Shown here: piece by piece, positions 54,821 to 64,000 of the stretch
Numbering within the stretch: the stretch's first letter is position 1
Layout: every line of letters starts with the position of its first letter
DNA from: Gentiana macrophylla
Taxonomy: Eukaryota > Streptophyta > Magnoliopsida > Gentianales > Gentianaceae
Length of the DNA stretch: 64,000 bases
Assembly: GCA_026214975.1 (NCBI GenBank)
Contig: CM047806.1
Location: forward strand, 99,037,811-99,101,810
Direction of reading: 5' to 3'
Translations under genes and position numbers: made by a program
Notes under the pieces: model-generated
The model's input: the letters and a program-made list of their open reading frames with translations, nothing else
What the model was told of the DNA's origin: nothing
The model's database searches: none

Positions 54821-57800
54821 TGTTGGATCGATAATGGCTCAAATAAACACTCTAGAGGGGGGTGAATAGAGAGTTAACGAATTTTATAAACTCCATTCGA
54901 AAAACAATTAACACAAGTACTAGTAATTAAATGTGGAAGCTCACTTAATTAACTATTCGCTTGTGTTATAAAACCTACGCGATCAAGGATAATTAATTTA
55001 TTGTGATGAACACAAAGAAGTACAGACGCAAATAGATTCAAGTTGGTCAAAAATAAATTCCAAACCAAAATAATGGAATAATACAGATTATGCAAAAATA
55101 GGATGATCAACTAAATGATCACAGATCAGCTTAAAAGATGCAGGCAGACCAAGTGGGTAAGCTTATAGAAATGTTTGAATAATTTTTTCTAATAAGATCC
55201 AATACAGTATTGATAGAGGATACAGACTAGGTGTACACACATATTATATAACAAGATCAACTATGTTATGCAGCAAATGCAGATCCAATTAAAACAAGTT
55301 CAGCAAAATAAATACAGCTACATCAGTATACAAATAAGTACAGCAGACTTAAATTATTACTGAAATTCAGAGCAGCAGATCAAAAGAATATGTAGCTGAG
55401 ATGAAAGGATTACAGTAGGGTGAAACACAAGCCTTAAAACAGACTGAACTTATCAGTCAAGACACAGGAATAATAATCAAGGTAAAACACCAAGATTATC
55501 AGGCCTGTTCTTACAAGGACTGAATACAGAGTTTAGTTCCTAAACTCTACTGCCTAGTAACTATTACAAGATGGCCAAAATCACAGAAAGCGGGCTTGAA
55601 CAAGGAAGCAACAACTAAACAAGGCCTCAGCAATTGCAGGTGCAGCACGATAAGTGCAATAAGATATAATAATGGCAAGTTCAAGATTCAGCAATATGAA
55701 AAATAGACTTGCAGACTTAATACCACACAAGGGGTGATGCTGATTATGATTAACAACAACACGGGATGTATGAAGGTGACCAAAATCAGATCCAGCAGGT
55801 TTGAGGGGATTCAAACACAAGACCAGAATCAAACATTGACTTCTGTCTAACGCCTAAAACAGGACTTAAGGTGTCTGACTTTAGGGAGACTCAAGGCACA
55901 AGCAATATACTTCACTAGGCAATCAGACTTGGTACTCTAGACCAATCTAATTGTTGCTTACTACCTCAATTAGTTAAAACTCAGACCACCAAAATCAATT
56001 TTACAGCACAGAACAAACTCAGACAATATACCACAGCAAAACAAGTATCATACAACACAGACTACTGTAATGCAAAAAATTCAAGGCAATCATAACATTC
56101 AAAGATCACAGAAAAGTGCAAGGAACAGAGTCAATGTGTTACCTTCATAAGAGGAACACCAAAGACCTCAATCCTCAGATTCTGTCAAGGGCTATTGATT
56201 AGTACCACTCCTTTCAATAGCCAGAGACCAGAATCAAAGCTTTGATTTACATAGTAGGAAGATCAAAGCACCAAAATCTACGTTTGTGTTACTAGACACG
56301 AACACAAAAGAGAAAAACTTTAAAGTGAAAGGAATGTTGGATTGCTCAAGAAATTGGAATTCTGAGTTGTTGCAATCCAGTGTGATATGACTGGATATTT
56401 ATAGCCTTGAGGTATGACTTGAACCTTAAAGGATTTGGTGTGAACAGTATCAAGAGAAATCAATCCATTTATTGATTAGGTGATTATCCGGCCTTGGTCA
56501 ATCTTGATTTGTATTTTAGGTCAATGGACTATCTAAACTCCTTTTGGGAGTAGTACTAGCCAAGGAGCCTCACATTATATTGATTGAACTAATTAATCAC
56601 CCTAACCGGAGGTGACTATCTAGTCATGGTAACCTTGGTTTAGGTTTTATGGTCAGTGAACCATGTATGTCTGGTCAATGAAACCATGTATATGATAGGT
56701 TATCCTCACAGTCACTTTTATGAGGTTTGATTTCTCTAAATAGTGTCCTAATAGCACAGTGTAAGGCATCCGGTTTGGTCATGGTTTTTAGCAGCTTACC
56801 TCAATTGAACCTGACCTAATCATAAAACCAAATTCAGAACCAAATATGATGCCAAATGATCTGAATTTAATTTTAGGGCATCATTAGGTCACTACCCTCA
56901 TCATTGACCTGAGCAAACCAGGTAGAGATTCACCGGTTTGAGTTCGTAGAGTCTGAACACTAAGGTTCACTTGATAAGGACAGATTCTATTGGCTGCAAG
57001 TCTTCACATTTAATGATCCAATGACTCAGCAAGAACCTATACATTTCTAGTAATGACATAATAAAGAAATATCCGTATTCATCTCAGGATTAATAAATGA
57101 AAATACGTCATTTAACTAGAAATTGATACGACCTGATTTAGGGTTGACTGCAATTTCAAAAAATCGGACTTTGATGACTTGTAGCAGACAAAAACTCATC
57201 TTTTCCACATGCTGAATGAACAAACCCAGAAAGATGGGGCCTTTCATTCTTAATCGTATCAATGATGAATCGGGGTGATGAAATCACCGATTTCATACCA
57301 TAACTGGCCCTTTGTCTTCGAATCAAGGTAGCTTCGATTCGAATCAATCATATCTACAAAATCAAACTATTAATTATGGGAATCAAAACAGAAATAGAAG
57401 GAGAATCGAGAAGTAATTGAAATGAAATCACCATTCTTCGATCTAATCAGGGCCATCACGATTTTCAGAATGAAAACGTGTTTCCATTGTTTTGAAAGAT
57501 CAATGAATGCTTCGAATCGAAGAGCAAACAGGAAAGTTGCAAGCTTTTACGATTCTATTAGCAAGACAACACCGAATCGAATATTCAATGCTCGATGTTA
57601 CTGGAATAAGCAAGAGGATGAGACAAAGGGACGGATTTCCTAGGATTTCGAATGATCGGACATTGAATGCAGGAGCGGCTGAGAGAGATAGGGTTTCAGA
57701 CTTTCAAAGAGACTTCGGCTGATGAAAATTGAATAGGGGTTCGGGTTAAGCAGGGTTTGATAGATTGTAAGCTTGGGTATGTGGACGTAGGAATTGGGCC

Positions 57801-58005
57801 AGGCAAAAACAAATGATCGGGCTGGGCAGATAAAAAATCATCAGGCATTATTAATAGATGTCCAACAAACAATAGTACATATTAAATTATTAAATACTTA
57901 AATAAAAAAACTTATATGATAAAATGCTTATAAAAGCTTTAACACGGGGAATGTTACTTTTGAAAATTAATCAACACATAACTTAGCGCCACAAAATACT
58001 CAACA
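54821..58005. mobile_element. Solo LTR (3.2 kb) nested in the Sirevirus RT
   Basis: Starts TGTTGGATCGATAATGG and ends ...ATACTCAACA, with a perfect target duplication ATTAG (54816-54820 and 58006-58010). No internal repeat of its ends, no primer site and no gag/pol motif were seen, so I interpret it as a solo LTR left by recombination between two LTRs. It could instead be a non-autonomous unit. It contains the phrase CTCTAGAGGGGGGTGAATAG near the start. The short ORFs are not coding. Strand is not determined. Confidence 0.75.
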
Positions 58006-58010
58006 ATTAG

Positions 58011-58930
58011 AACTTCAAAGTATATCAAATGGATGTCAAATTAGCCTTCTTAAACGGACTACATGAAGAAGAAGTCTATGTGCAATATCCACTTGTATTT
58101 GAAATTAGGGGACAAGAAGAAAAAGTTTACAAGCACAACAAAGCACTTTATGGTTTAAAACAAGCACCTAGAGCTTGGTATGAAACTCTATCCAAGTTTC
58201 TTGTGGAAAATGGATTCAAAAAAGGAACAATAGACAAGACACTGTTTAGAATCCAACATGAAGATTGCACACTTCTACTACAAATTTATGTAGGTGACAT
58301 CATCTTTGGATGTCAAAATACCAAGTGTGAAATTTTTTCTAATCTGATGAAGAGCAAATTCCAGATGAGCATGATGAGAGAACTCAATTGTTTCCTTGGA
58401 CTTCAAGTCAAACAGATGGAGAATGGAATTTTCATAAACCAAAGGAAGTACATCAATGATCTCATCAAGGAGTATGGAATGAAATCAAGTGCAAAGGCTG
58501 CAACTCCTATGTCAGCAAGTCGACACTTGGACAATGATGTTAATGGTAAAAGTGTGGACCAAACCAAATACAGAGGTCTGATAGGTTCATTATTGTATCT
58601 AACTACAAGCACGCCAGACATATCATTTGTTGTTGGAGTATGTGTGAGACTTCAATCAGATCCATAAGAGAGTCACCTAGCTGCTGCAAAAGAATGTTGA
58701 AATATCACAAAGATACAGTTGACTTGGGATTATTCTATCCAAAAGGTGATTTCTCTCTAGTTGGTTACACAGATGCAGACTATGCAGGTTTCAAAGTGGA
58801 CATGAAAAATACATCTGGTACTTGTCAAATCCTAGGGAACAGACTAGTATCTTGGTTTAGCAAGAAACAGACGTCCACTGCAACATCTACAGCAGAAGCA
58901 GAATATGTAGCTGCAAGAACTTGTTGAGCA
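58011..58930 (+). pseudogene. Sirevirus RT, C-terminal part, active-site change
   Basis: The open frame 58029-58667 reads MDVKLAFLNGLHEEEVYVQY, YGLKQAPRAWYETLSKFLVE and NCFLGLQVKQMENGIFINQ. The catalytic box, normally YVDD, reads IYVGDIIFG, so one catalytic Asp is Gly. It ends with TPMSASRHLDND and YRGLIGSLLYLTTSTPDISF before a stop at 58665, then continues shifted (DLGLFYPKGDFSLVGYTDAD). Confidence 0.9.
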
Positions 58931-59224
58931 CAAGTCTTATGGATAAGACAACAACTCAGAGACTATGGAATTGAAGAAAAAGGAATTCCAATCATGTGTG
59001 ACAACACAAGTGCTATATCAATATCAGAGAATTCAGTTCAACATTCCAAGACAAAGAATATTGATATCAGACATCATTTCATACATGATCACGAGGAATA
59101 TGGTGATGTGAGATTGGTCTACATCAAAATAGACGACCAGTTGGCAGATATCTTCACCAAACCTCTATGTGAAAGCAGATTTACAGAGTTGAGAAGTCTT
59201 CTTGGATTAATGAATCATTCATAA
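58740..59224 (+). pseudogene. Sirevirus RNase H
   Basis: LVGYTDADYAGFKVDMKNTS (catalytic Asp), GNRLVSWFSKKQTSTATSTA and EAEYVAARTC, then a stop. IMCDNTSAISISENSVQHSK and NIDIRHHFIHDHEEYGDVRL follow, and QLADIFTKPL ends it at a stop near 59222. One in-frame stop breaks an otherwise well preserved domain. Confidence 0.9.
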
Positions 59225-60015
59225 TCCTGCTAATCATAAGAAATTAACCAATGCATTGCATCTTTGTCATTTCGGGTGAGCTCACTTGACAATCAATCAT
59301 TGTGTTTAATGATTTCATAAATTAATCATGGAATCTTAAACATTTTTTAGGTCTCTATATTTAGTTTGATGATTAACACTAGTATGAAGGAAAACTAGAT
59401 GACTAACAGACACAGACTAGTAATGGACCCTCAAAACAGACGACTCTGGAAAGAAAAGAAAGTCAACTAGACAAGAATTATAAATTCTGATGAAGAAGTA
59501 CCACGATAATCAAATCACATCAAATATGAAAAGTGTTATGAATTTAATGAGCAGATTATTATTTAATCAAGTGTTACAAAGGGTTGTTACAACAGACCAT
59601 TTGGCTCATTAAAGCACGTAATGCCAAGAGTTACCGGACTTTGATGGGGAGTTCCGAGGCAAACAGACACGTGTTGGATACGCATTGGCCAGACGTCTGA
59701 TGATTGCAATTCTGATAGCATTGAGAAAATGTTTTGCGACTCCAAACTGTCATAAGTGGAGGATTTATAGCTATTACACGATCTTCAAAATCAAAGCCAT
59801 CATTATGGCTAGAAAACCTATGGAGCATGTATTGATATACACAATCCACAGATCATTTATATCTCCACCGTCCATTATCTATATAACCTCCGTCCCAACT
59901 CTTTCACATTACCAATTTCAAAATTTGAAACCCAGTTCAAACCCTCTTTTGAGAAACACTTCATCTTCTTCATCTTCTACGTCTATACCACATAAATTTC
60001 ACCTAGAAAATTAAA
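59225..60015 (+). other. Spacer between pol and env-like region of Sirevirus
   Basis: No domain recognised. Non-coding AT-rich sequence, presumably containing the splice acceptor or leader for the downstream ORF. Confidence 0.45.
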
Positions 60016-62510
60016 ATGGCATATGCAAGCCAAGTTCTTACCGGACTCTCATATCATCTCGATGGATATCTGGCTGCTTCAGAAAACTGTCCCGTATCCC
60101 AAAGGGTGGTTGATTACATGAAAAGAACTAAATTGGACTCGATTTTGAATTATTGAAATCCAAAATATATCGACGAAGATGTTGGGGCATTCTGGAAAAA
60201 TGCTATCTACAATGAATCAAACGATGAAATCAGAACAAATCCTCAAGGAAGAGATCTTATCAACAATAAAGACACACTCAGAGAGATAAAGCATCTGGAA
60301 ACTGGAGATAATCATATACCCAAGAATATGTTTATGTCTAACACAAGTGGAATCTGATTGCACTCAACAACGGAGATGGCATAAAAGTGGGTTGCAACTC
60401 CAACAAACTGAAGCAATCTTTCATCTACATTCTTTATATGATCATCAAAAATCTCTCAGTCTGAAGAGGGAACAAGAACAACATCACTAATGAAATTATG
60501 GCTGATATATGTCATCTATAAACATAATAAATTCAATTGAAACGAATTTCTATTCCGAAAGATGGTAAATCTGGTGACATATAAACAAGAAATTGTCAAG
60601 GAAAAAGGGGAGAAAGAAGACGGTTCATTTCATAAAGAGAAGTCCATAGAATTCATTATTCAATCTTTGCTGACAAGATTGAACTTTCCAATGACGAACC
60701 CACAAGATGTCAACAATTCAAAAGTCAAGTTCCTTCCTAATGAAGAAAGGAAAGCAAAGACAAATATTAAAAAGAGAAGAATGGTCAATGTGGTAGCACC
60801 TAAGTCAACAATCAAAAGACCAACCAAGAGTAAAAGAAAGCCGGTGAGAAAAGAACTAGAACCTCCACAGTTGAAGAAACCTCTACAGCAACTGCTACTC
60901 TTCAAGTTAATCTCAATGACATACAATCTTCAGAAGAGGACACTCTCACTCTGACGGTGAATAGCAAGTAGAACAAAGACTCAAACCGTTGATCCACTTG
61001 ATAACATTCCCTTGTCTGAAAGAATGAAGACGTTGCAACAAAGTTTATTGACAGTGACTGCAATCATTGCTGAGAACATTCCAAGTTCAGTTAACATAAT
61101 CATAGAACAGACTAATGGACCGACTAATGCTAATTCTGAGAATGTTATTGCACAAGAGTGTGCACAAAAAGTGACTAAAGATATGTTTGTTCTAGAGGTA
61201 GAAAGGCATAAGGAAATAGAAGTAGCACATGTGTCAGTCACTCAACTAGACCAGACTCGTATACAACTTGAAGCAACACAACCACATGAGGTCACAACTC
61301 ATCTTCCAACAGAACAAATCACCACTCCTGCTTCAATAAATGCTACTGCCTCTCCTCAAAGAGAAGATATTGAGGGAATAAGACTCTAGCAGAACCAATC
61401 AACCCTCTTGACTTTCCAGAATTATCAGACATAAATGGCCTTAGGTCTGAAACATATTACATCAGAGATGTTCCAAAAGCTGATCCCTATCACGTGGATC
61501 CTTCAGGCCCTCTCTATAATCAGTAGATAACAATTGTCAATTGTATGAAGTGAAAGTCAGTCCAATTGAAATTCAGGACTTGACCAACAGAGAAGTGATG
61601 AGACAAGAAAAGGCTTGGGTAAGAGATCTACTCAGACATGATAGTGTCCAAATTCACTCAGAAAATAGTTTTCTAGATATGTTTGATCCATGGAGACTAC
61701 TCATTGCCACTTATACAAACCTAAGAGAACCCAACAAGAAGTGTCCAAGTCCAGAGTATGCTATTCCAAACAATGGTAATAATGATGATGATGATAGTGG
61801 CAACGATTGAAATGCTGCGGGCAATGATGTTGAACCCAATAAAGAACCTGCTCAAGTAACTGAACCGATTGAAGATACAGAGTTTCTTGGAGAAAATGAG
61901 CTGGGGCAAGAAGTAAATCAAAAAGAGTGACAACCAACTCAGGGGGAACAAGAATCATTCCCACAACTTGTAGCATATGATGGTCCCAGTCTGATGGATA
62001 TCACAAGGGATATACAGTACAATGTAGATTGTATCCACACCCATCTTTAATCAGATAGGATCTAGATGGGAGAGCTCTGAAAAGTTTGACGAACCAGCTC
62101 ATAGAATAAAGGGCTGAAACTTTGGGATTGAGGGATGAAGTTGCCACTTTTTCCAACAACACTCGAGCTACAATGGATTACATGATTGACCATTTCATGG
62201 TCAATCAAGATCACGAAGTGTTGGCACATATCCAAACCAGCACAGCCTTAACCACACATACAACAAAATCGATAGACTAGAGGGCCAATTAAGAGCACAT
62301 GTCGACTCAAGTGCAGCTGGGACAGATGTACGGATCCAGAATATAAACGAAATGGTCACCTCAATATCTTTTGCCTTTCATGCTTTCATGACCAATCAAG
62401 CTGAACTCAACAAAGTATTCATTGACTCCCTTTTAGTTAATACCAAAAAGGGGGAAGATGGCAAAGATAAAGATGCTGCTGGGTCGGGAAAAGGGAAAGA
62501 ACAAATCTGA
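60016..62510 (+). pseudogene. Sirevirus env-like ORF, broken
   Basis: ATG 60016 opens MAYASQVLTGLSYHLDGYLA and SENCPVSQRVVDYMKR, the family's env-like start. Stops near 60157 and later split it. Longer open pieces lie at 60562-60954 (basic, VKFLPNEERKAKTNIKKRRM), 61012-61389 and 61541-61810. The end (FMTNQAELNKVFIDSLL, KGEDGKDKDAAGSGKGKEQI) stops near 62508. Sirevirus proteins here are called envelope-like by position; I see no clear signal peptide or membrane helix. Confidence 0.7.
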
Positions 62511-62857
62511 GTTTGGAAGTTGGTGTTTGAGAGCTGTTGTTGTTGGTTTTTGAAGATTCTGAAAGAAGTTTGTTTTTGTGGAGATCTGAAGTAGAGGAGT
62601 CATATTTTATCAAATGTTTTGGCCAAGGACAGATGGAAAAGAGTCTGGTGGAAGCCTTGAAGATTCCAGGCAAGTGTTTTACCTTTATTCTATCTGTACC
62701 TTATATTTTTTTTGTATATCTTGTAACAGACTTCTACTGATCTATATAAAATCTATCTTGTCACCAGAAGTCAAATTATTTTTGACTTCCTTGCATTTAC
62801 GTTAATTTACTTATCTTTATTCTTGATTTTTTTTGGCATCATAAAAAAGGGAGAATT
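62511..62857 (+). other. 3' non-coding region and polypurine tract of Sirevirus
   Basis: Short frames only. AAAAAAGGGAGAATT (62843-62857) is the polypurine tract directly before the LTR start. Confidence 0.65.
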
Positions 62858-62900
62858 TATTAGGTCCCCATATAATAAGTTTTGATGATACATGATGATG
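62858..62900 (+). repeat. 3' LTR remnant of Sirevirus
   Basis: TATTAGGTCCCCATATAATAAGTTTT GATGATAC (broken here for length) parallels the start of the 5' LTR (TGTTAGGTCCCCATAAATTA). Similarity fades after about 40 bases, so the remaining 1.3 kb is deleted, replaced or highly diverged. Confidence 0.65.
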
Positions 62901-63827
62901 CTAAATAATGCACCACCGGTTTAACAGGGCCACGTGTAATCTAAGGGTGAGTCAAGAAAGAAATGCAAGGCTAGTACTGTAGTAAAAATGGTGTTTTTGG
63001 TGTTTTATGGCTGAGTCCAAGAATGTATCTTGGATTGCCTACGTATCCTATGTAATGTCCAGGAATCAAGCCTTACGTAGTTCCTGGAGCGGTGTATTTA
63101 AAGGCACATGCCCTTCTTCTGCCCTAAACTTAAGGCGGTTTGGTCTATTGATATAAATAACCTTTATTGGGCCTTGCCCCTTGCCCAAGAAACCCTCTGG
63201 ATGTTGGGCTTAGGAATCTGGGCTGGGACCCTGGTCTCGACTCGTATAACACCGACATGGGTGTTCGAGATGGGACCCTTGCAGAATCTGCTGGTTGTTG
63301 CGGACTTCACTGACTCGTCTCTTATTCGACTCGAGGTGAGTACTAGAGGTTTGGACTTTTCATACGCCAGCTGGACCAACCAGATAATTCCACTTGGAGG
63401 GGTGAAATCTCGTATCGTCATAAGCCCCCCAGATCGGAGAGAAGTTCATCCCGTATGCTGAGCTCGGATATGAAAATTTGAATTATCTTTTCGATACGAG
63501 GCCTTCTTTAGGTGGGAATAAAGCTATCTTTCTAGCCAATGTAGGCTGTCGTAAGATGACGTCACATTGTATCAGCATTAATGTGTGTAGGAAACGAAGC
63601 GTTTTTATTGGTCCACTATCCTTGATTACCGTATTTCAAACTCTATAACTGCCCCCAAATCCTGCCCTTTCAAATCATTTGCAAGATTTGCATCATATAA
63701 GGAGTCCAAGACTTTGAAGTCTCTCATTTGCCATCCTTTATCTCCGCTTTATCCCTTGATCGCAAGTAAGCATTACTCTTACTCAAATTCTTTCTTTGTT
63801 TTTATTTCTTTGCCTTTTCTCACTTCC
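62901..63827. other. Sequence downstream of the Sirevirus, partly LTR-like
   Basis: Contains GGATTGCCTACGTATCC and GGAATCAAGCCTTACGTAGT near 63033-63080, words I associate with plant repeat/LTR sequence but cannot assign. The 117-codon frame at 63108-63461 has a minus-strand competitor and no domain. The stretch before 63828 looks like a leader (T-rich with GCAAGTAAG near 63762). Confidence 0.4.
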
Positions 63828-64000
63828 ATGTCTAGTAGTGAGAGCAATTCTCAAAATAGGGAAGAACCTATTATGGTAGAAGAAGAATCGGCGGAGAGGA
63901 TGATTTCTGGGCAACCACTTGCTTCCGGTGAGAGAGTAGCCGGAGAAGAAGAAGAAGGAGGAGAAGAAGAATCGTCTTCTCGACCTGCTGCCAAACGCCA
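63828..64000 (+). CDS. N-terminus of an acidic ORF running off the window
   Basis: ATG 63828 (MSSSESNSQNREEPIMVEEE) stays open for 57 codons to the window end, with a Glu/Gly-rich stretch (GEEEEGGEEESSSRPAAKR). I do not recognise it. Low-complexity acidic N-termini occur both in host nuclear proteins and in gag-like proteins of plant elements; the LTR-like sequence upstream makes an element protein more likely. Partial. Confidence 0.4.
   Translation, partial: MSSSESNSQNREEPIMVEEESAERMISGQPLASGERVAGEEEEGGEEESSSRPAAKR

Larger units (their letters stand above)
21097..62900 (+). mobile_element. Sirevirus-like Ty1/Copia element, host of nested insertions
   Basis: The 5' LTR begins TGTTAGGTCCCCAT at 21097. 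The matching 3' LTR start (TATTAGGTCCCCAT) is at 62858 but only about 40 bp are recognisable, so the 3' end is truncated. In between lie gag, protease, integrase, RT, RNase H and an env-like region in the order of SIRE/Maximus elements. The element is split by the Athila-like insertion (25122-53304 plus target CTGTT) and by a solo LTR (54821-58005 plus target ATTAG). Without them the sequence is roughly 10 kb. Most frames carry stops. Confidence 0.88.

Noticed and set aside
60660..60926. Hydrophobic minus-strand ORF within the env-like region
   Set aside because: It is the antisense shadow of a Lys/Arg-rich plus-strand frame. Hydrophobicity comes from complementing basic codons.
63108..63461. 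117-codon ORF near the window end
   Set aside because: An overlapping minus-strand frame is nearly as long, there is no domain, and it sits in repeat-like sequence.
1..64000. Endogenous pararetrovirus sequence
   Set aside because: All RT fragments are linked to LTRs, integrase or LINE features. No movement-protein or caulimovirid-type arrangement was seen.

Overview
This window is a repeat-dominated stretch of a flowering-plant nuclear genome, most likely a eudicot. The evidence is the set of plant LTR-retrotransposon lineages, plant-type primer binding sites (initiator tRNA-Met and tRNA-Asp), a plant LINE whose ORF2 protein ends in an RNase H domain, and transferred chloroplast DNA carrying cemA and rpoC2 fragments. 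I found no intact host gene, no rRNA or tRNA gene and no CRISPR array. The only host-like coding trace is a short lysine-rich reading frame split by a Gypsy insertion.

Layout. 1-1141: AT-rich spacer with a dispersed repeat. 1158-3488 (-): 5'-truncated LINE with a poly(A) tail and a 16-bp target duplication. 3764-12685 (+): old chromodomain-type Ty3/Gypsy element with 1.8-2.0 kb LTRs that carry repeated E2F-like sites; it may have hit a host exon. 13205-17776 (+): compact Ty1/Copia element with about 150-bp LTRs and a perfect CAAAT target duplication. 18676-20040: plastid-derived DNA. 21097 to about 62900 (+): a Sirevirus-like Copia element with an env-like region.

The Sirevirus is the shell of a nested stack. 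A 3.2-kb solo LTR (54821-58005, target duplication ATTAG) sits in its reverse transcriptase. A giant Athila/Tat-like Gypsy element (25122-53304 as it stands, about 16.6 kb without inserts, target duplication CTGTT) sits between its protease and integrase. That Gypsy element contains a non-coding LTR element on the minus strand, 'X' (38614-50181), which itself contains a second copy of the same family, 'Y' (42352-48192, target duplication GCGTC). The order of events is therefore Sirevirus, then Athila-like, then X, then Y. 62901-64000 starts other sequence, with an acidic reading frame running off the window.

The most interesting material is inside the Athila-like element and X/Y. X and Y each carry an array of short stem-loops. 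Their loop is conserved (around ATACGGAAAACCGACAGT), while their outer 5-7 bp stems differ in sequence from copy to copy yet still pair, which is a covariation signature of a structured RNA. They also hold two polypurine-tract modules, each next to a hairpin with a 4-nt loop, and a cluster of GRACG-NN-CGTYC palindromes. The Athila-like element has two homologous env-position ORFs, each preceded by a copy of the paired GGACCGATCC-type palindromes that sit upstream of the TATA box in its LTR, plus an intact extra ORF with a zinc-knuckle-like motif.

Most element genes are broken by stops and frameshifts. LTR pairs differ largely by 1-2 base indels near CG, so some breaks could be assembly errors rather than real mutations.
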